Shown here: in pieces, positions 44,906 through 53,281 of the stretch
Position numbering within the stretch: the stretch's first letter is position 1
Layout: every line of letters begins with the position of its first letter
Assembly (NCBI RefSeq): GCF_900116765.1
Contig: NZ_UETC01000010.1
Coordinates: forward strand, 62,001-126,000
DNA from: Jannaschia seohaensis
GTDB lineage: Bacteria > Pseudomonadota > Alphaproteobacteria > Rhodobacterales > Rhodobacteraceae
Direction: 5' to 3'
Length of the DNA: 64,000 nucleotides
Position numbers and translations under genes: made by a program
Notes under the pieces: model-generated
What the model was told of the DNA's origin: nothing
Database searches by the model: none
Seen by the model: only the letters and a program-made list of their open reading frames with translations

Positions 44906-45948
44906 CTCACTTCGGACGAGGATTGATCCGTGCCGCGCGGCTCCAAAAGGCCGCGCAGCACGTCGTCGCGGCGGATTGCGCCCACGGGCGCGCCGTCGCG
45001 GGTGACGGCCACGGGGCCGGGCGCCTGGATCAGCTGGCGCATGACCTCTTCGAGCGGCGCGTCGTGGGGCAGGGTGGCGACCGCCTCGATCGGCGCGCCC
45101 ATCACATCCTCGGCCCGCAACACGCCCAGCGGGTTCATGTTCGAGACGAAATCGGCCACATAGGCATTGGCCGGCGCGGCGATGATGTCCTGCGGGGTGC
45201 CGCATTGGACGATCCGGCCACCCTCCATGATGGCGATGCGGTTGCCGATCTTGAACGCTTCGTCCAGGTCGTGGCTGACGAAGATGATCGTGCGTTTGAG
45301 CTTGGCCTGAAGCTCCAGCAACTCATCCTGAAGCCGGCTGCGAATCAGCGGGTCGAGCGCGCTGAAAGGTTCGTCCATCAGAAGGATCGGCGCCTGGGTG
45401 ACGAAGGCCCGCGCGAGGCCCACGCGTTGCTGCATCCCGCCGGACAGCTCGCCCACAAGCGCGTCGGCCCGATCGCTGAGACCGACCAGCTCCAGCTGCT
45501 CGTCGACCTGGGCGCGGGCTTCGCTGGCCTTCATTCCCGCCAATTCCAGCGGCAGGACGACATTGTCGCGGACGCTGCGCCAGGGCAGCAAGCCGAACTG
45601 TTGGAACACCATCGCGATCCGGCTTTGTCGCAGGGATCGCAACGTCTTGGCATCGGCATGGGTCACGGACACCATCCCGCTGCCATCGTTCACCAGCACT
45701 TCGCCCCGCACCACCGGGTTCAGTCCGTTGACCGCACGCAAGAGCGTCGACTTGCCGGAGCCCGAAAGCCCCATCAGCACGAGGATCTCGCCTTCTTCAA
45801 CCTCCAGCGTGCAATCGTGGACGCCGAGCACTTGACCGGTCGCGGCATTGATCTCCGCCCGTTCCCGGCCCTCATCCATGAGCGGCAAGGCCCGCTCGGG
45901 ATGGTCGCCGAAAACGATGGAGACCGCGTCGAACCGAACGGCTGTCAT
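44902..45948 (-). CDS. choV: Choline ABC transporter ATPase
   Basis: 348-residue ATPase of the quaternary-amine (ProV/OpuAA) type. Walker A GLSGSGKST, signature LSGGMQQRVGLARA, Walker B ILLMDEPFSALDP and H-loop VSHDLDEAFKIGN are intact. The N-terminal extension (about 1-45) and the C-terminal CBS-like segment (ATLPHDAPLEEVMRQL...VGAIRRDDVLRGL) are typical of this subfamily. The ATG overlaps the choW stop (ATGA). It ends four bases into the ntrX stop region, tail to tail. Confidence 0.92.
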   Translation of the reverse strand: MTAVRFDAVSIVFGDHPERALPLMDEGRERAEINAATGQVLGVHDCTLEVEEGEILVLMGLSGSGKSTLLRAVNGLNPVVRGEVLVNDGSGMVSVTHADAKTLRSLRQSRIAMVFQQFGLLPWRSVRDNVVLPLELAGMKASEARAQVDEQLELVGLSDRADALVGELSGGMQQRVGLARAFVTQAPILLMDEPFSALDPLIRSRLQDELLELQAKLKRTIIFVSHDLDEAFKIGNRIAIMEGGRIVQCGTPQDIIAAPANAYVADFVSNMNPLGVLRAEDVMGAPIEAVATLPHDAPLEEVMRQLIQAPGPVAVTRDGAPVGAIRRDDVLRGLLEPRGTDQSSSEVS

Positions 45949-46784
45949 TTGTCACTCCCCCGGCCGAGCATCCGGTCCAGCATGATCGCGACCACGACGA
46001 TGACGAAGCCGCTTTCGAAGCCCAGCGCCGTGTTGACCTGATTGAGCGCCCGCACGACCGGCACGCCCAGCCCATCCGCGCCGACCAGCGCGGCGATGAC
46101 CACCATCGAGAGCGACAGCATGATCGTTTGCGTCAGCCCGACCATGATCTGCGGCAACGCATAGGGCAGTTCGACCTTCCAGAGCACTTGGTTCGGCCGC
46201 GCACCGAAAGCGCGCGCGGCTTCCAGCAGCGGTGTCGGGGTAGATGAGACGCCCAGATAGGTCAGGCGAATCGGCGCGGGCAGCACGAAGATCACCGTCG
46301 CGATCAGGCCCGGCACCATGCCGATGCCGAAAAACACGATGGCCGGGATGAGATAGACGAAAGTCGGCAGCGTCTGCATCAGGTCGAGCACCGGCCGCAT
46401 CGCCGCGTAGAGCCGGGGCCGATGCGCCGCCGCGATCCCGATCGGCACGCCGACCGCCATACATACGAGACAAGCCGACAGTACCAGGGTGAGGCTCTCG
46501 GTCGTCTCCTCCCAGTAGCCCTGGTTGAGAATGAACAGGAAGCCAAGTGCGATCAGCAGGCAGGTCTTCCAGTTCCGCCGCAGCACCCAGGTCAGCGCGA
46601 CGAAAGCGGCGACGACGATCAGCGGATGCGGCGTTTGCAGCACCCAAAGGATCGCGTCGATCATCGCCTCCATGCCCACCGAGAGCGCATCGAAGGCCCA
46701 GTAGAAATTGTCCTGGAGCCAGTCGAAGACGTCGGCGGCGAGACGGCCGACCGGCAGCTTATGATCCGTGAGCCACTCGAGCAT
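45945..46784 (-). CDS. choW: Choline ABC transporter permease
   Basis: 279-residue ProW-type permease with about six or seven membrane helices. VGVPIGIAAAHRPRLYAAMRPVLDLMQTLPTFVYLIPAIVFFG (cited in outline) is the conserved quaternary-amine permease core, and LLEAARAFGARPNQVLWKVELPYALP is its EAA loop. It carries an approximately 45-residue amphipathic N-terminal extension (WLTDHKLPVGRLAADVFDWL). No Shine-Dalgarno sequence precedes the ATG; instead a GC hairpin ends seven bases upstream (46791-46808). Confidence 0.91.
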   Translation of the reverse strand: MLEWLTDHKLPVGRLAADVFDWLQDNFYWAFDALSVGMEAMIDAILWVLQTPHPLIVVAAFVALTWVLRRNWKTCLLIALGFLFILNQGYWEETTESLTLVLSACLVCMAVGVPIGIAAAHRPRLYAAMRPVLDLMQTLPTFVYLIPAIVFFGIGMVPGLIATVIFVLPAPIRLTYLGVSSTPTPLLEAARAFGARPNQVLWKVELPYALPQIMVGLTQTIMLSLSMVVIAALVGADGLGVPVVRALNQVNTALGFESGFVIVVVAIMLDRMLGRGSDK

Positions 46785-46790
46785 GGGGGC

Positions 46791-46808
46791 GGGGGCGCGA
46801 GCGCCCCC
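46791..46808 (-). promoter_or_regulatory. GC hairpin directly before the choW start
   Basis: GGGGGCG (46791-46797), loop CGAG, CGCCCCC (46802-46808) forms a perfect seven-pair stem in the 32-base choX-choW gap. On the message it ends six bases before the choW AUG, exactly where the ribosome must bind, so it may depress choW translation relative to the binding protein. Confidence 0.6.
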
Positions 46809-46816
46809 TCCTCAAC

Positions 46817-47737
46817 TTACTGGAGCGCGGCGGAGACGGCCTCCATCGCGTCGCCCCCATCGAGGGTCGTCACCCCCTCCAGCCAGTTGTCGAGCGCCGA
46901 CATATTGCCCTGAAGCCAGGCTTTGGCGGCCTCCTCCGGGTCGGCGCCGTCATTGAGGATCGCGCCCATGATCTGGTTCTCCATCGAGAGAGAGAAGACC
47001 ATGTTTTGAAGCAGTTGGCCGACATTCGGGCATTCCTCGACATAGCCCGCGCGGGTGTTGGTGAACACCGTCGCCCCGCCCAGGTTGGGCCCGAAGAAAT
47101 CGTCGCCGCCCTCCAGATAGGTGAGGTCGAAATTGGCGTTCATCGGATGCGGCTCCCAGCCGAGGAAGACGATGGGCTGGTCCCGGCGGGTCAGCCGTTC
47201 GACCTGGGCCAGCATCCCTTGCTCGGAACTCTCGACGACTTCGAAATCCGAAAGACCGAAGGCGTTCTGGTCGATCATCGACTGGATCAGCCGGTTGCCG
47301 TCATTGCCCGGCTCGATGCCGTAGATCTTGCCATCGAGCGCGTCGACATGCGCCTCGATATCGGCGAAGGAGGCGATCCCGAGGGCATTGGCGGCTTCGT
47401 TCACGGCGAGCGTGTATTTCGCACCTTCCAGGTTCGCGACCACGGTGTCGACGGTCCCGGCCTCCCGGTAGGGGGCGATGTCGCCTTCCATCGTGGGCAT
47501 CCAGTTGCCGAGGAAGACGTCGATATCCCCATTGGCCATCGACGTGTAGGTCACGGGCACCGAGAGCACCTTCACATCCGTCTCATAGCCCAGCGCGTCC
47601 AGTACGACCGAGGCCGTGGCGGTGGTCGCGGTGATATCCGTCCAGCCGACATCGGCGAAGGTCACGGTCTCGCACGCGGCCTGGGCGGCGCCGGTGGTGA
47701 TCGCGAGGATCGAGGCGGTAAGGGTCAGCTTGGTCAT
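46817..47737 (-). CDS. choX: Choline ABC transporter substrate-binding protein
   Basis: 306-residue periplasmic protein with signal peptide MTKLTLTASILAITTGAAQAA. It is an OpuAC-type binding protein; aromatic cage candidates are the Trp in DVGWTD, the Trp in LGNWMP, the Tyr in AKYTLAV and the Trp in LGWEPHPM, matching the four-aromatic cage known for Sinorhizobium ChoX. The ligand is choline, possibly also acetylcholine or betaine. It is first of choX-choW-choV. Confidence 0.93.
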   Translation of the reverse strand: MTKLTLTASILAITTGAAQAACETVTFADVGWTDITATTATASVVLDALGYETDVKVLSVPVTYTSMANGDIDVFLGNWMPTMEGDIAPYREAGTVDTVVANLEGAKYTLAVNEAANALGIASFADIEAHVDALDGKIYGIEPGNDGNRLIQSMIDQNAFGLSDFEVVESSEQGMLAQVERLTRRDQPIVFLGWEPHPMNANFDLTYLEGGDDFFGPNLGGATVFTNTRAGYVEECPNVGQLLQNMVFSLSMENQIMGAILNDGADPEEAAKAWLQGNMSALDNWLEGVTTLDGGDAMEAVSAALQ

Positions 47738-47750
47738 TCGATGCTCTCCG

Positions 47751-47795
47751 TGCGGTCTTGACGTTTTTTAGACCGCATGCGCCGGAGGGGCGCAA
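47751..47795 (-). promoter_or_regulatory. choX promoter with overlapping palindrome
   Basis: On the minus strand TTGCGC (47795-47790) and TCTAAA (47772-47767) are 17 bases apart. A perfect eight-base inverted repeat, TGCGGTCT (47751-47758) and AGACCGCA (47770-47777), runs from just upstream of the -10 into the leader, ending 14 bases before the choX start. It could be a repressor operator or a leader hairpin. Confidence 0.5.
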
Positions 47796-47851
47796 GCAAC
47801 AAGGCAGCCGGGCCGCCGTATCGCGGGCCGGGTGCGGGGGCGAACCCCGCC

Positions 47852-48127
47852 CTACGAGGCATCGCGCACGGGCTTCGGCGCCGGCACGCCCTTCTTGAGG
47901 CACCGCTTCAGATAGGCCGCGCGCCAGTGCCGGTAGCGGCCCATCAGCGCCTGTTGCGCAAAGACGAGAGCGACGAACGCGGCCCCTTCCTTCGGTCCCG
48001 CCTTGACGGCCTTCTTCGCCATCTTCTTCTGGACCTTGGTCATCGAACACCCGATGCAATGGGTGCCCGCCGGCCCGGTCCGCTTGAATTTGCACACACC
48101 GATGCAGGGGGAGGGTGTCTTCGTCAT
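47852..48127 (-). CDS. Small four-cysteine protein, DUF1289-like
   Basis: 91-residue basic protein. The N-terminal SPCIGVCKFKRTGPAGTHCIGC has the C-x3-C ... C-x2-C spacing of DUF1289, with a longer linker than the copy at 5145. A Lys-rich helix and an Arg/Lys-rich C-terminus follow. Function is unknown; a metal or iron-sulfur site is plausible. It is transcribed away from the iron-type permease gene, sharing an 84-base gap that contains two palindromes. Confidence 0.75.
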   Translation of the reverse strand: MTKTPSPCIGVCKFKRTGPAGTHCIGCSMTKVQKKMAKKAVKAGPKEGAAFVALVFAQQALMGRYRHWRAAYLKRCLKKGVPAPKPVRDAS

Positions 48128-48130
48128 GAT

Positions 48131-48179
48131 CCTGAGTTAAACGCTCAGGTAGTTGAAGGGAAGCGCGACCGACGGTCGC
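48131..48179. promoter_or_regulatory. Two palindromes in the divergent gap before the iron-type permease
   Basis: CCTGAG-N7-CTCAGG (48131-48149) and GCGACCG-A-CGGTCGC (48165-48179) are both perfect. They lie in the 84 bases between the DUF1289-like gene and the permease gene, so they are candidate operators for one or both. Neither matches the Irr or RirA consensus that I know. Confidence 0.4.
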
Positions 48180-48211
48180 CGCGTCCCTACCGCCTGCAAG
48201 GAGCCCGCCGC

Positions 48212-49879
48212 GTGACCGATTTCGCGTCCGCCCGCCACATAGACCGCACGCCGCGCAGGCTGGCCATTCCGGCGATGATCGTGGCAGGGGCCTGCCTCTT
48301 GCCGATGGTCGCCGTGGTGATCGCGGCCTTTCTCGGCGATCTCGAAACCGTGGCGCAGCTCGCGCGGACGGTGCTGCCGCGCTATGTCGGGGCCACGCTC
48401 GCCCTCGTCGCGCTGGTCGGGCTGGGCGCGGCGATGATCGGGACGGGAGCGGCGTGGCTCGTCGTGGCCTGCGACTTCCCGGGGCGCCGCTGGCTGGAGG
48501 TGGCGCTGGTGATCCCGCTGGCCTTCCCGGCCTATGTGCTGGCCTACGCCTACACCCATGTGCTGGACTTTCCGGGGCCGGTGCAGACGTTGCTGCGCGA
48601 CCTGACCGGCTGGGGCCCGCGCGACTACTGGTTCCCTGAGATCCGGTCCTTGGGCGGCGCGGCCTTCGTGATGACGCTGGCGCTCTATCCCTATGTCTAT
48701 CTCTTGGCGCGGGCTGCGTTTCAGCTGACCGGGCGGGGGCCGTTCGAGGTGGCGCGGAGCCTCGGCTCGGGACCCTGGGCGGCCTTTGTCCGGGTCTCGG
48801 CCCCGATGGCGCGGCCCGCGATCTTTGCCGGCACGCTGCTGGTGGCGATGGAGGTGATCGCCGATTACGGGACGGTGGCCTTCTTCGGCGTTCAGACTTT
48901 CGCGACCGGGATCTATACCTCCTGGTTCGTGCTGGCCGACCGGGCGGCGGCGGCGCAATTGGCGTTGGGGCTTTTGGCCTTCGCGCTGTTTCTGGCGCTG
49001 CTGGACCGCTGGACCCGGGCGGGCGCGCGCTATGCGCCGCGGACACGGTTCGAGAGCGGGCGCGCGGGGCTGAGCGGCTGGAGCGCGGCCGCCGCGAGCC
49101 TAGCCTGCGCGCTGCCGGTGCTGTTCGGCGCGGCGCTCCCGGCCCTGGCGCTCGCGGTGATGGCGACCGGGTCCGAACAGTCCGTCCTGAGCGGGCGCTA
49201 TCTGGGATTTCTGACGAACACGGTGACGCTGGCCGGGATCGCGGCGGTCGTCACCGTCTTGGCGGCGGTCGTGCTGGGCACCTATGCGCGGATGAGTCCC
49301 AGCCGGCGCTCCGAGGGCGCCCTCGCCCTCGGCCGGTTGGGCTATGCCGTGCCGGGGGGCGTGATCGCGGTCGGGCTGCTGGTGCCGTTCGGCGCGTTTG
49401 ACAACGCGGTCGACGCTTTCATGGAGGCGAATTTCGGGATCGATACAGGCCTTCTGATCACCGGGTCGATCTGGCTACTCGTCGGCGCGTACATGGTCCG
49501 TTTTCTAGCAGCGGCCATCGGCGCCTATGAGAGCGGGTTGTCCACCGTCACGCATAATGTCGACGCGGCCGCTCGGGTTCTCGGGGCGGGGCTTTGGGGC
49601 ACGGTGGCGCGGGTCCATCTGCCCGTGCTGCGCCCGGCGGTGGGGACGGCAGCGCTGATCGTCTTCGTGGACGTGTCCAAGGAACTGCCCGCGACGCTGA
49701 TCCTGCGGCCCTTCAATTTCGATACGCTGGCGGTGCAGGCCCATCGCCTCGCCTCGGACGAGCGGCTGTCGGGCGCGGCGGTGCCGTCGCTGATGCTCGC
49801 CGCCCTGGGGTTGATCCCAGTGATCTTGCTGATGCGACGAATGCGCCGGAGCGGTGTGGGAGGGGGCGGCGGGCTGTAG
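48212..49879 (+). CDS. fbpB: Iron(III)-type ABC transporter permease (FbpB-like)
   Basis: 555-residue inner-membrane permease with two fused six-helix halves, as in FbpB/SfuB. The N-terminal half has SLGSGPWAAFVRVSAPMARPAI as its EAA loop, and the C-terminal half has AARVLGAGLWGTVARVHLPVLRPAV followed by DVSKELPATLILRPFNFDTLA, the hallmark of ferric-iron permeases. The start is a GTG with AAGGAG ten bases upstream. No ATPase gene lies beside it, and its likely binding protein is on the opposite strand just downstream. Confidence 0.9.
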   Translation: MTDFASARHIDRTPRRLAIPAMIVAGACLLPMVAVVIAAFLGDLETVAQLARTVLPRYVGATLALVALVGLGAAMIGTGAAWLVVACDFPGRRWLEVALVIPLAFPAYVLAYAYTHVLDFPGPVQTLLRDLTGWGPRDYWFPEIRSLGGAAFVMTLALYPYVYLLARAAFQLTGRGPFEVARSLGSGPWAAFVRVSAPMARPAIFAGTLLVAMEVIADYGTVAFFGVQTFATGIYTSWFVLADRAAAAQLALGLLAFALFLALLDRWTRAGARYAPRTRFESGRAGLSGWSAAAASLACALPVLFGAALPALALAVMATGSEQSVLSGRYLGFLTNTVTLAGIAAVVTVLAAVVLGTYARMSPSRRSEGALALGRLGYAVPGGVIAVGLLVPFGAFDNAVDAFMEANFGIDTGLLITGSIWLLVGAYMVRFLAAAIGAYESGLSTVTHNVDAAARVLGAGLWGTVARVHLPVLRPAVGTAALIVFVDVSKELPATLILRPFNFDTLAVQAHRLASDERLSGAAVPSLMLAALGLIPVILLMRRMRRSGVGGGGGL

Positions 49880-49975
49880 CCTGGGCGGCATCACCACGGC
49901 CGCCCTCGAACTCGCCCAACTGGCGGTGACGGGCTGGGCCTTGCCGCGGATCGCTCTCTCGCCTCAATCCAAACG

Positions 49976-50003
49976 AAAAAGGGCGCCGCAGCGCGACGCC
50001 CTT
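49976..50003 (-). terminator. Rho-independent terminator of the iron-binding protein gene
   Basis: On the minus strand AAGGGCG (50003-49997) pairs with CGCCCTT (49985-49979), followed by a run of T residues (complement of the A run at 49976-49980). It lies in the convergent gap and could also slow the opposing transcript, but the T run favours the minus strand. Confidence 0.8.
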
Positions 50004-50028
50004 CGAAATCCGCGATCAGATCGCGCGA

Positions 50029-51039
50029 TTATTCCCAACCGGCATTTGTCAGCACGCGGTTCGCCGCCTGGATGTTTTCGGCGATGGTCGACAGGTCGAT
50101 CACATCGGGGCGGAAGATGCCCAGTTGCGCGACCGAATCCGACAGCGCCACGCCCGGAACGGCAGGATACTCGTCATTGCCGGCCGAGAAATACTCCTGC
50201 GCCTGCTCCGAGGCGAGGTATTCCAGGAAGGCCACCGCGTTGTCGCGGTTCGGCGCATGGGTCGCGACGCCGCCGCCCGAGATGTTCATATGCGCGCCGA
50301 TATCGTTCTGGTTGGGGAAGACCCAGCCGATGCCCTCCAGCTCTTCTGCGCCCAGCCCGTCCACATCGCGCCGCAGCGCGCGGGCGAAATAATAGGTGTT
50401 CGACATCGCGATGTCGCACTCGCCCGAGGCGAGGCCGCGCAGCTGATCGGTATCGCCGCCCTGCGGGTCGCGGGCGAAATTGCCGACCACGGCGGTGGCC
50501 CAATCCTGGATCGCCTCTTCGCCGAGATGCGCGATCAGGGCGGCGACGATGTTCTGCGTATAGACGTTGGTCGCGGAGCGGATGCAGATCATGCCCTCAT
50601 AGGCGGGGTCGGCGAGATCCTGGTAGGTGGCCGGCGGGTTGGCGACGTCCTCCTTGTCGTAGAAGAGGATGCGCGCCCGCTGGGAGAAGCCGAACCACTG
50701 GTTGTCATCGTCCTGGAGATAGGCGGGGATGGCGGCCTCCAGAACCTCGGACTCGACGGGCTGGAGCAGGCCCAGATCCTTAGCGCGGGTCAGGCGCACG
50801 GTGTCGACGGTCAGGAAGACATCCGCCGGGGAGTTCGCGCCCTCGGCCTCCATCCGCGCGATCAGCTCATCGGCATTGCCCTCGATCCGGTTGATCTTGA
50901 TGCCGGTCATCTCCTCGAAATCGGAGTAGAGCCGCTCATCGGTGTCGTAGTGGCGCGACGAATAGAGGTTGAGCTCGCCATTGGCAAAAGCGGGCAACGC
51001 GACGGTCGCGGCGAGGGCGGCGAGAAGGGATCGGGTCAT
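50029..51039 (-). CDS. fbpA: Iron(III) ABC transporter substrate-binding protein (FbpA-like)
   Basis: 336-residue periplasmic protein with signal peptide ending at PAFA (residue 19). It opens GELNLYSSRHYDTDERLYSDFEE, the ferric-binding-protein start, and contains the tandem tyrosines SNTYYFARAL that ligate Fe3+ in this family. QWFGFSQRARILFYDKE is another family block. It converges with the FbpB-like permease gene, with a terminator between them, so the two are not co-transcribed even though they probably form one transporter. The 254 bases upstream hold no gene. Confidence 0.92.
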   Translation of the reverse strand: MTRSLLAALAATVALPAFANGELNLYSSRHYDTDERLYSDFEEMTGIKINRIEGNADELIARMEAEGANSPADVFLTVDTVRLTRAKDLGLLQPVESEVLEAAIPAYLQDDDNQWFGFSQRARILFYDKEDVANPPATYQDLADPAYEGMICIRSATNVYTQNIVAALIAHLGEEAIQDWATAVVGNFARDPQGGDTDQLRGLASGECDIAMSNTYYFARALRRDVDGLGAEELEGIGWVFPNQNDIGAHMNISGGGVATHAPNRDNAVAFLEYLASEQAQEYFSAGNDEYPAVPGVALSDSVAQLGIFRPDVIDLSTIAENIQAANRVLTNAGWE

Positions 51040-51293
51040 AGCAGTGTCTCCCTGATGAATATCCGACTGTTCTTGTCAGTCATGGCTGAAATACCGTCAC
51101 GGCTCGAAAAGGCAACCAAAATTGTCGGATTTTTTCACGAGAGGCTAACAGTCCGTTTCGACGTGGAAATCCCGCCGTCGGGTGGTCTATGGGGGGCCCG
51201 GTCACGCGCGAGAGAAGGCGGGTCCGCGCCAATGCGCGGCCAATCCTTGTCGATCTGGTCGAGGAGGCGCCGCGCCGGCCGCCCCTCCGGGCT

Positions 51294-52334
51294 TCACCGA
51301 CGCCGCAGCAGCCAGACGAAGAACGCGCCGCCGATCAGGCCGGTGACGATGCCGATCGGGATGTCCTCGGGCGCCATGGCCGTGCGGGCGAGGATGTCGG
51401 CCCAGACCAGGAAGATCGCGCCGACCAGGGCTGCGCCTGGCAGGACACGCGCGTAGTCTCCGCCCAGAACCAGCCGGACGATATGCGGCACCATCAGGCC
51501 GACGAAGCCGATGATACCGGAGAATGCGACCATGCAGCCGGTCAGCGCCGCGCCCACGACAAAGACCGAAAGGCGGAATCGGGCGACCGGGATGCCCAGG
51601 GTGGACGCCATCTCGTCGCCCACGGTCATCGCGTTCAGCCGCCCGGCATGGGCCATCAGCCAGGCTCCGCAGGCGGCGAGCAGTGCGGCAGGATAGAGCA
51701 GCTGGTCCCATTGCGCGAGGCCCAGCCCGCCCAGCATCCAGAACACCACCGTGTGGGTCGCCCGGGGATCACCCAGGAAGATCAGCACGTTGGCGCAGGA
51801 CATGACGACGAAGCTGACGGCCACCCCCGCCAGCACCAGCCGGTCGGCCGAGGTCGCGCGCGCGAAGGATGTCACCGCAAGCACCAGGAGCGTCGCCCCC
51901 AGCGCCCCCGCGAAGGCCATCAACGGCACCGTCATCAGGCCCAGGAAGAGCCCGGTATGGAGCAACGCCAGGATCGCTCCGAAGGCGCCGCCCGCCGAGA
52001 TCCCTAGAAGGTGCGGGTCCGCCAGAGGGTTGCGTGTGACCGATTGCAGCGACGCGCCCACCAGGGCCAGCCCGGCACCCACCATCGCGGCCAGCAGGGC
52101 GCGGGGCAGGCGGACCTCCCAGACGATGGCGGCATGGCCGCGCGGCCAATCGGCAAGGTGCAGACCGGGGAGCGTCCGCTCCGCGATCACGCCCCAGACG
52201 GTCGCCAGCGGCACCGTGACCGCCCCCACGCTGACGGCCACGGAGAGCGACAGCACCAGCGCCACCAGACCCGCCCCAAAGAGCGGAAGGGCGATGCGCG
52301 TCCGGACGCGGGCGGGAGCGGCGGCGTCGGTCAT
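51294..52334 (-). CDS. btuC: Corrinoid/B12 ABC transporter permease (BtuC/FecCD family)
   Basis: 346-residue permease with about nine or ten membrane helices. RLPRALLAAMVGAGLALVGASLQSVTRNPLADPHLLGIS is the family core, cited here in outline, and FSGIIGFVGLMVPHIVRLVLG is the ATPase-contact region. By homology alone it could be a siderophore, heme or B12 permease. Its place in a four-gene unit under a cobalamin riboswitch argues for corrinoids. The ATG overlaps the btuF stop (ATGA). It is the last gene of the unit. Confidence 0.88.
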   Translation of the reverse strand: MTDAAAPARVRTRIALPLFGAGLVALVLSLSVAVSVGAVTVPLATVWGVIAERTLPGLHLADWPRGHAAIVWEVRLPRALLAAMVGAGLALVGASLQSVTRNPLADPHLLGISAGGAFGAILALLHTGLFLGLMTVPLMAFAGALGATLLVLAVTSFARATSADRLVLAGVAVSFVVMSCANVLIFLGDPRATHTVVFWMLGGLGLAQWDQLLYPAALLAACGAWLMAHAGRLNAMTVGDEMASTLGIPVARFRLSVFVVGAALTGCMVAFSGIIGFVGLMVPHIVRLVLGGDYARVLPGAALVGAIFLVWADILARTAMAPEDIPIGIVTGLIGGAFFVWLLRRR

Positions 52335-53263
52335 TCGGCGCGGAACGCCTCGGCCAGCGTCTTCACGGCGCCGATATTGCGCGGGCCCGGCGTCGCCTCG
52401 ACATAGTCCAGCGTCACGAAGCGGGCGTTCCGGACGGCCGAGATGTCGGCGAAGGCGGGGTTCTCCATCAGGAAGGCGCGCTTCTGCTCGGCGGTGACGT
52501 CGCCGTAATTAACGATGAGGACGATTTCGGGGTCTGCCTCGATCACGGCCTCCCAGCCGACCGTGGCCCAGGATTTCTCGAACCCGTCCATCACGTTCTT
52601 GCCGCCCGCGGCTTCGATCAGCGCGGTGGGCATGGCGTAGCGGCCGGCCGTGAAGGGCGTGTCCTCTCCGGAATCGTAGACGAAGACGCGAGGCGCCCGG
52701 TCGAGCGGCGGCAGCTCGGCGCGCATCGCCTCCAGCGTGGCGCGGTAGCCTGCGACGAGTTCTTCCGCCCGTTCGGAGACGCCGAAGATGGTGCCGAGGG
52801 CCAACAGGTCGGCATACATGTCCTCCATGCTGGCCTTGCCCGTCTCCATGATATGCGCGCAGCTCTCAGTCAGCTCATAGACCGGGATGTCGAAGGCGGC
52901 GAGCGTCTCGGGCGTGACCTCGCCGCCGACCTTCATGCCGTAGTTCCAGCCCGCGAAGAAGAAATCCGTGCCCGCGCCCAAGAGCACCTCTTTCGAGGGG
53001 TATTTCGCGGAGAGCTCGGGAAGCTGGGCGACGCCCGCGCGCATCTCGGTGTCGAGCTTGTTCCAGCCTGAAATGCCCGTGTAGCCGACCATGTGGTCGG
53101 TCAGGCCCAGGACCAGCATCATTTCCGTCAGGTTGATGTCGTTGGAAACGGCGGCCTGGGGTGCGGCGCCAAAGGTGACCTCGCGGTCACATGACTGAAC
53201 GGTCACAGGATAGGCTAGGGCAGGGGGGCCCAGGGTCAGAAGAAGGGGGAAGATCAGGCGCAT
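52331..53263 (-). CDS. btuF: Corrinoid/B12 ABC transporter substrate-binding protein (BtuF-like)
   Basis: 310-residue periplasmic binding protein of the helical-backbone (TroA/FepB/BtuF) class. The signal peptide is MRLIFPLLLTLGPPALA. The N-lobe carries ILGL-type strand segments (MMLVLGLTDHMVGYTGIS), a long connecting helix follows, then the C-lobe (VFVYDSGEDTPFTAGRY, IEAAGGKNVMDG). Cys26 and Cys137 could form a disulfide. It lies 18 bases after btuD in the riboswitch-controlled unit, so a corrinoid ligand is inferred from context. Confidence 0.86.
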   Translation of the reverse strand: MRLIFPLLLTLGPPALAYPVTVQSCDREVTFGAAPQAAVSNDINLTEMMLVLGLTDHMVGYTGISGWNKLDTEMRAGVAQLPELSAKYPSKEVLLGAGTDFFFAGWNYGMKVGGEVTPETLAAFDIPVYELTESCAHIMETGKASMEDMYADLLALGTIFGVSERAEELVAGYRATLEAMRAELPPLDRAPRVFVYDSGEDTPFTAGRYAMPTALIEAAGGKNVMDGFEKSWATVGWEAVIEADPEIVLIVNYGDVTAEQKRAFLMENPAFADISAVRNARFVTLDYVEATPGPRNIGAVKTLAEAFRAE

Positions 53264-53281
53264 GGTCGTCCTTGGCCGTGT

